Positions 8,318 to 18,564 of a DNA stretch of 42,411 nt are shown here, piece by piece. The stretch covers positions 1 to 42,411 of the forward strand of contig JAHJLI010000099.1 in assembly GCA_018821785.1 (NCBI GenBank), read 5' to 3'. A model generated the notes under the pieces. That model worked only from the letters and a program-made list of their open reading frames with translations. It did not search any database and was not told the origin of the DNA. How positions within the stretch are numbered: the stretch's first letter is position 1; the number at the start of each line of letters is the position of its first letter. The stretch comes from Pseudomonadota bacterium. Its GTDB lineage: Bacteria > Desulfobacterota > Desulfobulbia > Desulfobulbales > Desulfocapsaceae. The position numbers and the translations under genes were made by a program.

Positions 8318-9859
8318 TTATGGATTCCAAAATGGAATTTCCGGCGGAGCTTCCGGCACAATTTGAGCAACAACTGACGGTTGACATCCAACAGATTCCT
8401 CTATATTGACAGAATTGATAGAACCCGATCCTCCTGTTCGTATTGTTAACTGAGTAGAGCCACAGCATTGATCATCAATTTTGGCAATAATAGTCTGCTG
8501 CTCCTTCGGGAGTTCAGCCAGATTAATGTTGATTTGCCTTCCGCTAACGCTCAATGCAGAAGCTGCGGAAGATGGGGAAACCGAGGTGACACCAATGAGT
8601 GGACATCCAGCACCGACAACCAAGGTCGCATTTTTCGAAGCATCAATGTTCACAGTGCCGGGAAGTGCGGCTTTGTTGACACTGTAAATATCTTCGGTTC
8701 TTACCTTGATTTGCGGTTTTACAGTGAACTGACTATTTGTTAGACCACCTATGTGTTCCATTTGTTGAACACTGGAATATCCGGTGTTTGAAGCATAAAA
8801 GAATGGTGGGCTTTTCCTGCTGAACGTTGCTGTTGGATCATATAAGTCAAAGGTGAAGGAAATGCCGATGAGTTCTTCATCTGGCCCTGCGTCATAAGTG
8901 GTCTTTTGGTAGTAGAGTTCCGTCCCGCCATACTGAAAGCCTGCGTAGGCAGTTGTCGTCGTCTGCGAGTTCTGGTACCATCCCCTTAATACACCTAGAG
9001 GCGTACGAGCCTTTAATTCTGCGGTCCCTGAGAAGCCTTTATCTTTTCTGGCCGTTGAACTCTCAAACTCTCCATAGCTGACACTCTGATATCCTGCTCC
9101 CAGATCAAGGCGGAGACCCTGTAATACAAAGAAGTTCAGGGCGTCACTCCCAGTTGCAACTTCAAAGGATATGTCATGGTTATCCACATCACCAAAGCCC
9201 ACATCCGCATCAACTTGCCGCCAGCTGCTGGTGGTATCAATAACGACGGGGCCCCGATTGACGCTTTCGCCGCCGAGATGCGTATAAAGATACTTTACGC
9301 CAAGTTCTTTGATGAGAGTATCAAAGCGTTTTCTATAAGAAAGACCGAAGCCTTGTTCCATAGCAGTCTCTTCAAATTCTCTGTTAAATGCCACATCATA
9401 ATTTTCGTTAAAAGAAACCGTACTTTTTAATTTTCCATTTAATACCTTATAGGAGGCTTTTACTTCTCCTCCCAGGAAAGGTGGGAAATAGCCCAAGGTA
9501 GCGTTAAAACGTTGGCGGGAGTTACTTTCAACCTTACCTGACAGAAAATAATACCCAGATGACTGCTCGCCCTGTTGCAAAAAAAGTTGTCCCCAGAAAG
9601 CCTCAAGACCAAAAACGCCCGATGCATCGCCGGCTTCCTCACGATTTTCGCCGGAGCCTTTCAGCCGCAGAAGGCTGGTTTCATTTTCTTTTTCAAATTT
9701 GAAGATTGTGTCAGAGGTATTATCCTGTTTGGCTAAAGGGGAAGATTTTTTTTGAATGTTCTCTTCAGCCTGGATGGGAGAGACAATGCACGAAAATATC
9801 AATGCCAAAGTTATTAATGGCTTCAGATTCCAGAGTGTAAAGAATTTTGCCCTTTTCAT
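8318..9859 (-). CDS. Outer-membrane beta-barrel protein with cysteine-containing C-terminal domain
   Basis: I do not recognise a named family. From the N-terminus there is a signal peptide (hydrophobic core LITLALIFSCIV, cleavage after IQA), a low-complexity linker, then about 280 residues of alternating polar and hydrophobic strands with aromatic ends, ending in GISFTFDLYD. After it comes a C-terminal region of about 170 residues with four cysteines (GAGC, DDQCC, VGCQ). A barrel followed by a secreted domain resembles the inverse autotransporter layout, but I cannot prove that. I prefer the second ATG (9859): AGGAG lies 8 bases before it but only 2 before the upstream ATG at 9865. The gene is monocistronic. 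Confidence 0.7.
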   Translation of the reverse strand: MKRAKFFTLWNLKPLITLALIFSCIVSPIQAEENIQKKSSPLAKQDNTSDTIFKFEKENETSLLRLKGSGENREEAGDASGVFGLEAFWGQLFLQQGEQSSGYYFLSGKVESNSRQRFNATLGYFPPFLGGEVKASYKVLNGKLKSTVSFNENYDVAFNREFEETAMEQGFGLSYRKRFDTLIKELGVKYLYTHLGGESVNRGPVVIDTTSSWRQVDADVGFGDVDNHDISFEVATGSDALNFFVLQGLRLDLGAGYQSVSYGEFESSTARKDKGFSGTAELKARTPLGVLRGWYQNSQTTTTAYAGFQYGGTELYYQKTTYDAGPDEELIGISFTFDLYDPTATFSRKSPPFFYASNTGYSSVQQMEHIGGLTNSQFTVKPQIKVRTEDIYSVNKAALPGTVNIDASKNATLVVGAGCPLIGVTSVSPSSAASALSVSGRQININLAELPKEQQTIIAKIDDQCCGSTQLTIRTGGSGSINSVNIEESVGCQPSVVAQIVPEAPPEIPFWNP

Positions 9860-9865
9860 TATCAT

Positions 9866-10180
9866 TTCTCCTCAAGTGAGTGTGAATCTTGTTGAGGGTG
9901 AGAATTGCCAATCACTTCCTTGTTCGGATATGTACTACATCGTGGCACATATTCAAGGGCGGGAGGATAAAAAGATAATGATTCCTATTGTAGTCGGACC
10001 GTGAAAGCCAACTGTGTTTTCTGAGCACGAAAGGTGAAGTTTGTCCTAATGGGGTGCGGCTTAAAGAGCTTGTTAAAAAAATTCAGTTGACATACTTCAT
10101 CTCATTATTAATAATTACTATTAATAATAAACAAGTATCCAAAACCTATCCCACCAGACTTACAGGAAAATTATTCAAAG
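9866..10180. other. Divergent intergenic region
   Basis: About 315 bases between the minus-strand barrel gene and the plus-strand PerR-like gene. The right part holds the promoter and operator-like palindrome described at 10087-10128. In the left part (9866-10080) I see no convincing gene, repeat or strong promoter for the barrel gene. Confidence 0.5.
10087..10128 (+). promoter_or_regulatory. Promoter with overlapping Fur/PerR-like palindrome
   Basis: A perfect -35 box TTGACA (10087-10092) is followed after 16 bases by TAATAA (10109-10114). Over the -10 lies an AT-rich inverted repeat: ATTATTAAT (10104-10112) and ATTAATAAT (10120-10128) around a 7-base spacer. It resembles Fur-family boxes in composition and symmetry without matching the PerR consensus exactly. 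Placed in front of a PerR-type gene and katG, it would fit a peroxide-responsive autoregulated operator; that is inference. Confidence 0.6.
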
Positions 10181-10426
10181 ATGCGCCTGCAACAGATGAT
10201 CGAAAGGCTTAAAGCGAGTAATTGTAGAATCACACCTCAGCGATACGCCGTGTTGAATGTTCTCGGGAGCAGTTCAGATCATCCATCCGCAGAAAATATT
10301 CATGCGAAGCTCATTGAGCATTACCCCACGATGGGTTTGGCAACGGTCTACAAGGCTATACATCTTCTGAAACGTGAAGGAGAGATACTTGAACTGGAGT
10401 TCAGTGATCTTGGGAATAGTGGATAA
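10181..10426 (+). pseudogene. PerR/Fur-family regulator, truncated after the DNA-binding domain
   Basis: Eighty-one codons matching the winged-helix domain of PerR-type Fur proteins, with the typical RITPQRYAVLNVL start, a DHPSAENIHAKL helix and the recognition segment TVYKAIHLLKREG. It reaches the hinge (LELEFSD), where full proteins (about 140 residues) continue into the metal-binding dimerisation domain. Here the frame ends at tandem TAA codons, and only about 120 bases separate it from katG. No HxHxxCxxC remnant is seen in any frame, so the second half seems deleted rather than frameshifted. The product would lack peroxide-sensing residues. It may be a relic or a small DNA-binding protein. 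Confidence 0.8.
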
Positions 10427-10429
10427 TAA

Positions 10430-12721
<2,292 letters not shown>

Positions 12722-12741
12722 TCATTATGCAAGTTCTTGAG

Positions 12742-12781
12742 GAACGACTTTCAAAACGGCACCACGAGTTGAAAGTCGTTC
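12742..12781 (+). terminator. Stem-loop after katG
   Basis: GAACGACTTTC (12742-12752) pairs perfectly with GAAAGTCGTTC (12771-12781), an 11-bp stem with an 18-base loop, 20 bases after the katG stop codon. No T-tract follows, so termination may need Rho or the hairpin protects the 3' end. Confidence 0.6.
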
Positions 12782-12863
12782 TGAGCACCCTTGAAAGCCA
12801 AGAGCAACAGATCTCACAAGGTGTGTGGAAAAGCCGCAATGCATCAGAATCAAGATTAAATCT

Positions 12864-12935
12864 AGCACCTTAGAAATTTGTTTCTTGTCTTTTGCGAACG
12901 AAATTCATGAAGGTACTTATCCCGTTTACCGGGGT
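12864..12935 (+). repeat. Dispersed palindromic repeat, copy 2
   Basis: It has the same organisation as copy 1: left end AGCACCTT (12864-12871), an imperfect stem with a TTTCTTG core, right end AAGGTACT (12910-12917) and the tail GTACTTATCCCGT followed by TTACCGGGGT. It fills the gap between katG and the convergent EamA gene; its last T is the first base of that gene's stop codon on the plus strand, so the two abut exactly. Confidence 0.78.
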
Positions 12936-13786
12936 TATTTTTTATATATGGTCAAGATCACGGCACTTATAATCATTGCTGCACCAATATATCCGAGAGA
13001 CGTGAAGTACTCACCCAAAATGATATAAGCAGCGACAGCAGCAACGACCGGTTCAATGGTCGCAACAATGGATGCCTTTCCCGCTTCCAGGTATTTCAAG
13101 CCGAGATAGTAGCAATGATTGGCGATAAAAGTTGAAACCAGCGAAACCGCAAACAGGGAGGCCCAGGCCACAGGACTTTTATGAGCGAATTCAACGAAAG
13201 GCAGAATACCTAAAGCCCCTATGGGCAGGACGTAGAGAAATAGATTGGCTGACGAATACCGTGAAGAAAAGTACTTGCCGATGGTGTAATAGAGTGAGTA
13301 GCAGAATCCCGACATCAATCCTGAGAGAATGGCGACAAAGCCAAGCGTGGTTGCGGAGTTACTATTACCCCCGGTCTTGGATATTAAAAATACCCCGGTA
13401 ATCACGAGGAGTACCGCTAGAATTTTATTTGCGGTCAGTTTCTCCTTATAGATAAAGTAGGAACAAATAACCACCCAGGCTGGTGCCGTGTAGAGGAGAA
13501 CAGATGCGAAGGCCGCTCCCCCCGTTTTTACGGCATACTGGTATGAGATATAGAAAAGAGAAATCCCTAGAAGAGCAAAAACAGCCAGTAGCAGGATATC
13601 CTTTTTCACGAGATGGGTTTCTTTACGCATAATCGCCTGGGAACCGAAAAATCCCCAGGCTATAAGAGCGCGCCAGAAGGCTACCTCCATCGGTCCTAGC
13701 CCCTCTGCAAACGCGAGGGAGGAGAAAATGCCGATAAAGCCCCAGCAAACCGCAGCCAATATGATAAAAATATAACCTTTCAACAC
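12935..13786 (-). CDS. EamA-family (DMT superfamily) transporter
   Basis: A 283-residue inner-membrane protein with ten predicted helices arranged as two EamA repeats (about residues 5-135 and 145-280). The first repeat begins with AAVCWGFIGIFSS, the second with the AILSGLMSGFCYSLYY segment, and the usual glutamate/glycine-rich ends (EPVVAAVAAYIILGE) are present. These proteins export metabolites or amino acids; the substrate cannot be read from the sequence. It is monocistronic and divergent from the dehalogenase-like gene. Confidence 0.85.
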   Translation of the reverse strand: MLKGYIFIILAAVCWGFIGIFSSLAFAEGLGPMEVAFWRALIAWGFFGSQAIMRKETHLVKKDILLLAVFALLGISLFYISYQYAVKTGGAAFASVLLYTAPAWVVICSYFIYKEKLTANKILAVLLVITGVFLISKTGGNSNSATTLGFVAILSGLMSGFCYSLYYTIGKYFSSRYSSANLFLYVLPIGALGILPFVEFAHKSPVAWASLFAVSLVSTFIANHCYYLGLKYLEAGKASIVATIEPVVAAVAAYIILGEYFTSLGYIGAAMIISAVILTIYKK

Positions 13787-13807
13787 CTTATTCCTTTATG
13801 CCCCTTG

Positions 13808-13836
13808 TTGCAAAACTCTATTTTTCTTAAAATACC
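13808..13836 (+). promoter_or_regulatory. Possible sigma-70 promoter for the dehalogenase-like gene
   Basis: TTGTTG, a 17-base spacer and TAAAAT lie in the gap between the divergent EamA and dehalogenase genes. A short inverted repeat (ATACC, ATGA, GGTAT) follows immediately and could be an operator. Weak evidence. Confidence 0.35.
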
Positions 13837-13935
13837 ATGAGGTATGTTGCGCGATATAAATAATTATTTCGAATTATGGAAGTTAAATGTTGGCTACGGC
13901 CTCAATCGCCTGATAACTTACAACAGGAGAACCTC

Positions 13936-14604
13936 ATGAAGATTACTCTTGCTTTTGATGTGTATGGAACCTTGATCGACACCAACGGGGTTGTCGCAGC
14001 ATTGCAAAAGCTTATAAATGATGCAGAGAAGTTCTCACAAACCTGGCGTGACAAGCAGTTGGAATACTCTTTTCGACGGGGGCTTATGCAAAACTACGAG
14101 AACTTTGCTGTTTGTACAGGTCAGGCGTTGGATTATACCTGTGCCTTTCACAAAGTAACACTCTCTGATAAACAGAAGGCTGAGCTCCTTGCCATTTACC
14201 GCGTGCTCCCGGCATTTAGCGAGGTCCAAGAGGGGTTAACCAAGTTAAAGGCAGCAGGATTTCGTCTCTATGCATTTTCTAATGGCAAGGCAGATGCACT
14301 TGAGATGCTCTTAAGCAATGCAGGCATCAGAGATTTATTCCTGGGTGTTGTGAGTGTCGACGACATTAAGACCTTCAAACCCTCTCCGGGAACATATTGC
14401 CATTTTTTACGGAAAGCTGGGGCGACGGGCTGCAGTGCATGGCTGATTTCAAGCAATCCATTTGATGTCATAGGAGCAATTTCTGCTGGAATGAAATCCG
14501 CCTGGGTTCGTCGGTCACCAGAGGCAATTTTCGACCCATGGGGGATAGATCCAACAATTACTGTGAGCAATCTTCTCGAGCTTGCCGCCAGGATCAGTGA
14601 ATAA
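13936..14604 (+). CDS. Haloacid dehalogenase type II-like HAD hydrolase
   Basis: A 222-residue HAD enzyme close to (S)-2-haloacid dehalogenases: nucleophile Asp8 in FDVYGTL, the serine motif FSNGKADAL, catalytic lysine in KPSPGTY and the SSNPFDVIGAISAGM motif that distinguishes this group from ordinary phosphatases. The expected reaction is hydrolytic removal of halide from 2-haloacids, though many relatives have other substrates. The ATG at 13936 is preferred over an upstream in-frame start at 13876 because it has CAGGAGAACC before it and gives the family's usual N-terminus. The selenoprotein gene follows 102 bases later on the same strand. Confidence 0.82.
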   Translation: MKITLAFDVYGTLIDTNGVVAALQKLINDAEKFSQTWRDKQLEYSFRRGLMQNYENFAVCTGQALDYTCAFHKVTLSDKQKAELLAIYRVLPAFSEVQEGLTKLKAAGFRLYAFSNGKADALEMLLSNAGIRDLFLGVVSVDDIKTFKPSPGTYCHFLRKAGATGCSAWLISSNPFDVIGAISAGMKSAWVRRSPEAIFDPWGIDPTITVSNLLELAARISE

Positions 14605-14706
14605 GCCTTGTGATGCCTGAAAACTAAGCAAAGCAGCCGAGGATACGAGCAGTAGTATCAATCATCTGTTTGTGTCTGCTCTATTGTGCAATAACAGGAG
14701 GTAACC

Positions 14707-15939
14707 ATGGTACGTCTTTCTCAATATGAAGAATCCGAGCGTGAACATCTACTAAAACTCCCTTGTCCGACCTACACATCATCGCCCTATGTTGCAGGCC
14801 TGAAGGTCTCGCAATCACGTATAGCACTGATCTCTACAGCGGGTTTGCACCGACGAGCTGACAGGCCTTTTGGGGTAGGAGAAACGGGCTATAGGCTGAT
14901 CCCAAAAGATGTTGAGGCCAAGGACCTGGTTATGAGTCATATTTCAACGAATTTTGATCGTACCGGATTCCAGATGGATCTGAACATGGTTTTTCCGTTA
15001 GACAGGTTGAGGGAACTCGAACAACAAGGCTTTATAGGGAGTCTGTCCGAATTCCATTACTCATTTATGGGAGCCACTCCGCCAGAACAAATGGAGCAGG
15101 AGGCACTTCAACTCGCCGCCATTTTAAAAAAAGATCAGGTTGATGCTGTTTTACTGGTGCCGGTCTGACCCAATTGTACGCGCGCAGTTGGCGGGCTTGG
15201 ACATTTCATTGAAAGCGCTGGTATTGCCACAACGCAGATAAGTTTAATCCGGGAGCATACAGAAATCATTAAACCCCCGCGGGCATTGTGGGTAAGCTTT
15301 CCGCTTGGAAGGCCGATGGGTAACCCACAGGATCCAGAGTTTCAGCGTGATGTTCTCAAACATGCACTTTCACTGCTTGAGTATCCAACAGGTCCGGTGC
15401 TCGAGGATTATCCGCATGATGCTATGGAAAGTAAAAAAGAACAGGGCCAGATGGCCTGTCCGGTACATTTTGCAGTACCAAAGGGAGAACTAACAGATCA
15501 GGATGATCTTTTCATGAAGTTTCGAAGCGAATACAGCTTGATGCAAACATGGCATAATCTAGCCTGTGAGAAAAAAAACCGTTCAACTAGCGGGGTTAGT
15601 GGCCTTACTCCGAACGAAATTGGCGATCTGTTTTGCAATTTCATATCGGGAAAGGCTGAAGGAACAAAAATTGATGAGAAGCAACTCTCTGACATCCTGC
15701 GGCTGGCATCAGAAGATCTCAAAGCCATCTATCTCGAAGGGCTGTCCGTTCAACCTGGCCAAGCGTTGGATGGTACGGCGCTTACCGATTGGTTCTGGGG
15801 TCAAACCCATGCTGCTCTCATAATCAACGAGGTGAGAAAGAATTGCCTACAATACGCTGAAAAAGATATGCGTTTGGCGGGGAAATTACTACTCATTCCC
15901 AGGAATCAAATGTACCGTTTCAATGCTGACGAGGGGTGA
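14707..15939 (+). CDS. GrdB-family selenoprotein, read through in-frame UGA (Sec154)
   Basis: Ordinary gene finding splits this into two pieces, 14707-15168 and 15286-15939, but both are in one frame interrupted only by TGA at 15166-15168. Read as selenocysteine, the product has 410 residues and the TGA sits in V-U-P-N-C, a UxxC redox motif typical of selenoprotein B of the glycine/betaine/sarcosine/D-proline reductase family. Conserved sequence continues past the TGA (GLGHFIESAGIATTQISL, then a GRPMGNPQDPEFQRDVL segment). The last 150 or so residues (SGVSGLTPNEIGDLF to LIPRNQM) form an extra helical domain. A strong ribosome site, AGGAGGTAACC, precedes the ATG. Substrate unknown; no GrdA or GrdC partners are nearby, so a classical glycine reductase is unlikely. 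Confidence 0.88.
15166..15191 (+). promoter_or_regulatory. UGA selenocysteine codon and candidate SECIS hairpin
   Basis: One base after the TGA, CCAATTG (15170-15176) can pair with CAGTTGG (15185-15191), with one G-U pair, around an 8-base loop TACGCGCG. Bacterial SECIS elements are hairpins placed immediately 3' of the UGA, so position and size fit; the loop sequence does not match the E. coli fdhF loop, but bacterial SECIS loops vary. Confidence 0.5.
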
Positions 15940-16091
15940 GCGGCAGGATATCTCGTTTGGTTGGTGGCTTCACCCATGCAACTAGCACGCAGGCCCCGGT
16001 GCTCCCATCAGGCGGCATAGTGCTCTGGATTGGACTGGCTGGGCAACAGTAGACAAGGTTGATCTCAGTTGGAGCCTTATAGAAAAGTTAT

Positions 16092-16715
16092 TCACTTTTC
16101 GCTGGAGGCCACAAATATGCTGATCCTGGCCAGGTCATTGCCGCAGATCGATTGGGCACAGCAATTCTCACTTGCGCACGTCACCTTTGCATTTTTCATC
16201 CCTGCAGCGAGCAACCATGCTTCAACACTCGATCGTTTAAAACCCATCCAGCGGTCATGATGTTCTGTCCGTAAGAACATAAACTGATGCTCATCAAGAT
16301 CAGTGATCACCAGTTTCCCGCCGGGTTTTAAAATCCGAAACATTTCCATGAGGGTCGTCTGCGGCGATTCGACATGATGAAGATACATATTCGCAAACAC
16401 ATAATCAACACTTGCATCGATTATGGGAAGATGTTCCGATTCTCCCACCCGGCAGTCGAGCCCTTCGTAACGGGCAAACTTCTTTTTCAGTACATCGAGC
16501 ATTTCTGCAGACTGATCAACGGCTATCACCTGCAGTCCCTGCTGTAGGAGCCCTTCGGTCATAAATCCTGTACCGGCACCGATATCGGCGGCTGTATTTC
16601 CTTGTGCCACGTTGGTCAGCGACAGGGCTTTTTCTCTCAGCGATTCGGAAAAGAAATTCGCTCGCATGTTGTCCCACTGCTCTGCCACTTCGCTGAAGTA
16701 TTCCTTACTTGCCAT
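16092..16715 (-). CDS. Class I SAM-dependent methyltransferase
   Basis: A 207-residue cytoplasmic methyltransferase of the UbiE/Methyltransf_11 type. The SAM-binding motif I DIGAGTGFM, the acidic motif II (VIAVDQS) and the later ILKPGGKLVITDLDEHQF strand are clear. The C-terminus has a cysteine pair (ENCCAQS) and ends in ISIFVASSEK. It is the last gene of a minus-strand group behind a cysteine-rich redox protein. The methyl acceptor cannot be told from sequence. Confidence 0.85.
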   Translation of the reverse strand: MASKEYFSEVAEQWDNMRANFFSESLREKALSLTNVAQGNTAADIGAGTGFMTEGLLQQGLQVIAVDQSAEMLDVLKKKFARYEGLDCRVGESEHLPIIDASVDYVFANMYLHHVESPQTTLMEMFRILKPGGKLVITDLDEHQFMFLRTEHHDRWMGFKRSSVEAWLLAAGMKNAKVTCASENCCAQSICGNDLARISIFVASSEK

Positions 16716-16784
16716 TGTGTTTCTCCCTCATTGTGAAATTTGGTGTATTCCTGTCTCCTTGATACATTTCAAAACAACAGTTTT

Positions 16785-17213
16785 TCATCGATGCCTGGCC
16801 AGCATCTCTTCAAGAAATGCCGAACTCAATGTAATAGCCCTTGAACTCAGCTCCTCGCAGAGATGTGGAGGCAGTTCGCTGGAAAATCCTTCGGGCCGCA
16901 GCTCACAGCACTGCAAACTGGCAAAGTGCTCTTCAAAACGTCCGGCATACCGGCAGCAGAGGTCGCTGATTTCATCGTCCGGGAGTTGATTAACCCGCCC
17001 AAGGATGCCCAGGAAAAGCAAGGTTCCTTCGACCAACCCGCATTGGGCACCATAGTTACCGGCTCCGTGCAACCCTACAGTGGAATCCAGCACTTGATTC
17101 GAAAGCTCAATGGAGTATTGTTCGGCGAGAATTTTCATGGTGACGGTGGCACAGTTGAGATCGTGCTGCCAATAGTAGTCCTTGACCCGTTGCCGGATCT
17201 TCTTTTCGTCCAT
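16785..17213 (-). CDS. C_GCAxxG_C_C family putative redox protein
   Basis: A 142-residue soluble protein of the C_GCAxxG_C_C family: an early NCATVTMKIL cysteine, the GLHGAGNYGAQCGLVEG block corresponding to the GCAxxG core, and two later cysteine pairs (DLCCRY and LQCCEL) plus CEEL. Members are common in anaerobes and are thought to be redox-active or metal-binding; no reaction is established. It sits between a small membrane protein and the methyltransferase on the same strand. Confidence 0.82.
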   Translation of the reverse strand: MDEKKIRQRVKDYYWQHDLNCATVTMKILAEQYSIELSNQVLDSTVGLHGAGNYGAQCGLVEGTLLFLGILGRVNQLPDDEISDLCCRYAGRFEEHFASLQCCELRPEGFSSELPPHLCEELSSRAITLSSAFLEEMLARHR

Positions 17214-17246
17214 AGTGTGGTTTATCCTTTCAAGAGATGTGTTGGT

Positions 17247-17441
17247 TTAACGAAAGCCTGAAATGAAAAGTGAAACAATCACCGCCAGGCATCCCCACAG
17301 CAAGGTCTTGAGCATATCAAACCTTCGCAATGTCTTGTCCGGCAGATTTCCGACCGATCCCTGTCGCGATTGTCCTCCTGTGCTGGTGTCTTCAGGTTGT
17401 GTGAGATAAACAAGCATGGTGCGTATTGCGGTGACGTCCAT
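17247..17441 (-). CDS. Small membrane protein of unknown function
   Basis: Sixty-four residues with a soluble N-terminal half and a single C-terminal membrane helix (WGCLAVIVSLFISGF), giving a tail-anchored shape. I accept it as a gene because GGGAGGG stands 7 bases before its ATG and it fills the gap upstream of the redox protein in the same direction. I do not recognise a family. Confidence 0.55.
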   Translation of the reverse strand: MDVTAIRTMLVYLTQPEDTSTGGQSRQGSVGNLPDKTLRRFDMLKTLLWGCLAVIVSLFISGFR

Positions 17442-17621
17442 AATACCCTCCCGATTTTTGGTTATTTGTGTTGCTGATGCGTGCAGAGTATCTTGTTGCT
17501 GTTGTAAGGTAAAATCGTCTTTTTGGATGAGGGTGTTCAGGGAAAATGATCGCCCCTTGTTGAAGGATCTGAGGTAGAGTGGCAGAACACATTCCAGTTA
17601 CAACAAACCCGGCCTGAAGAT

Positions 17622-18503
17622 ATGGAATTGTATCAACTGAGAACATTTGCGATGGTGGCGGATGAAAGGAACCTCACCAGGGCGTCAAAACGGCTGCATA
17701 CAAGCCAGCCCGCGGTAAGTGCCCACATAAAGGCCCTGGAAGATGAGCTGGGCGTAAGCCTTTTTATCCGCACCCCCAAAGGTATGGTTTTGACCGCCGA
17801 TGGCGTAAAACTGCGTGAACACGCCGGAAGCGTGCTCAGCACTGTTGCCGAAATGGAGCGGGAGGCCGGTCAGATGCGCGGCGTGCTCTCCGGCACGCTC
17901 CGGATCGGCATCAACGCCGAGCCGGAGATGCTGCAGGTTGCCGAGCTGTTTGCAGAGATGCGGACCCAGCATCCCGATCTGCATCTTCACCTCCTGCAGG
18001 CCATGACCGGTGAAGTGTTGAACAAACTGGAGGCGGATGAGTTGGATGCAGGTTTCATGTATGGAAAGGTAGAGTCCGAGAGGATCTTCTTCACGGAATT
18101 GCGGCAGCTGGAAATTGTGGTTGCCGGTGCGCGCCATCTCCAGGGTCAGTTGGATGCGGCTTCGGCGCCGGAGCTTGGGAAATATCCGTGGATCATTACC
18201 CCGGAGGATTGCCCGTTTCACACCATCAGTTCACGGTTTTTCCGACGGCATGGTTTGGAGCCGCAGCATGCGGCGTTGATCGATGATGAATCGATTATCA
18301 GGGTTATGGTTGGAAACGGGGTGGGGCTCTCCCTGTTACTCAGGCAGGAGGCCATGGCAGGAACTCCAGAAAAACAGCTCGCCATCTGGGATAAGGAGGA
18401 ACTTCGCCTGCAACTCTCCATCGGCTGCCTGCAGCGGCGAAGGGAGGAACCGATGCTACAAACCCTCTTTTCCATCCTTTCACGAATATGGCAACCAAGC
18501 TAA
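17622..18503 (+). CDS. LysR-family transcriptional regulator
   Basis: A 293-residue LysR regulator. The N-terminal winged helix (MELYQLRTFAMVADERNLTRASKRLHTSQPAVSAHIKALE) is textbook, followed by the linker helix and a periplasmic-binding-like effector domain from about residue 90. It is divergent from the small membrane protein, C_GCAxxG_C_C and methyltransferase genes with a 180-base gap, the usual arrangement for a LysR protein controlling its neighbours. The effector is unknown. Confidence 0.9.
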   Translation: MELYQLRTFAMVADERNLTRASKRLHTSQPAVSAHIKALEDELGVSLFIRTPKGMVLTADGVKLREHAGSVLSTVAEMEREAGQMRGVLSGTLRIGINAEPEMLQVAELFAEMRTQHPDLHLHLLQAMTGEVLNKLEADELDAGFMYGKVESERIFFTELRQLEIVVAGARHLQGQLDAASAPELGKYPWIITPEDCPFHTISSRFFRRHGLEPQHAALIDDESIIRVMVGNGVGLSLLLRQEAMAGTPEKQLAIWDKEELRLQLSIGCLQRRREEPMLQTLFSILSRIWQPS

Positions 18504-18564
18504 TGTACCAGTGCATAATCATGAGTAAAGCCAAAACCCCAAAAATATGCCATCATATACTCGC

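Noticed and set aside
8118..8366. Plus-strand open frame of 82 codons after the HAD gene
   Set aside because: It runs over two hairpins and into the end of the opposite barrel gene; no ribosome site and no recognisable domain.
9756..10004. Plus-strand frame at the start of the barrel gene
   Set aside because: Lies largely opposite the signal-peptide region of a better supported gene.
15937..16026. Second UGA readthrough at the end of the selenoprotein gene
   Set aside because: The codons after 15939 show no conserved motif or redox context; it looks like a normal stop.
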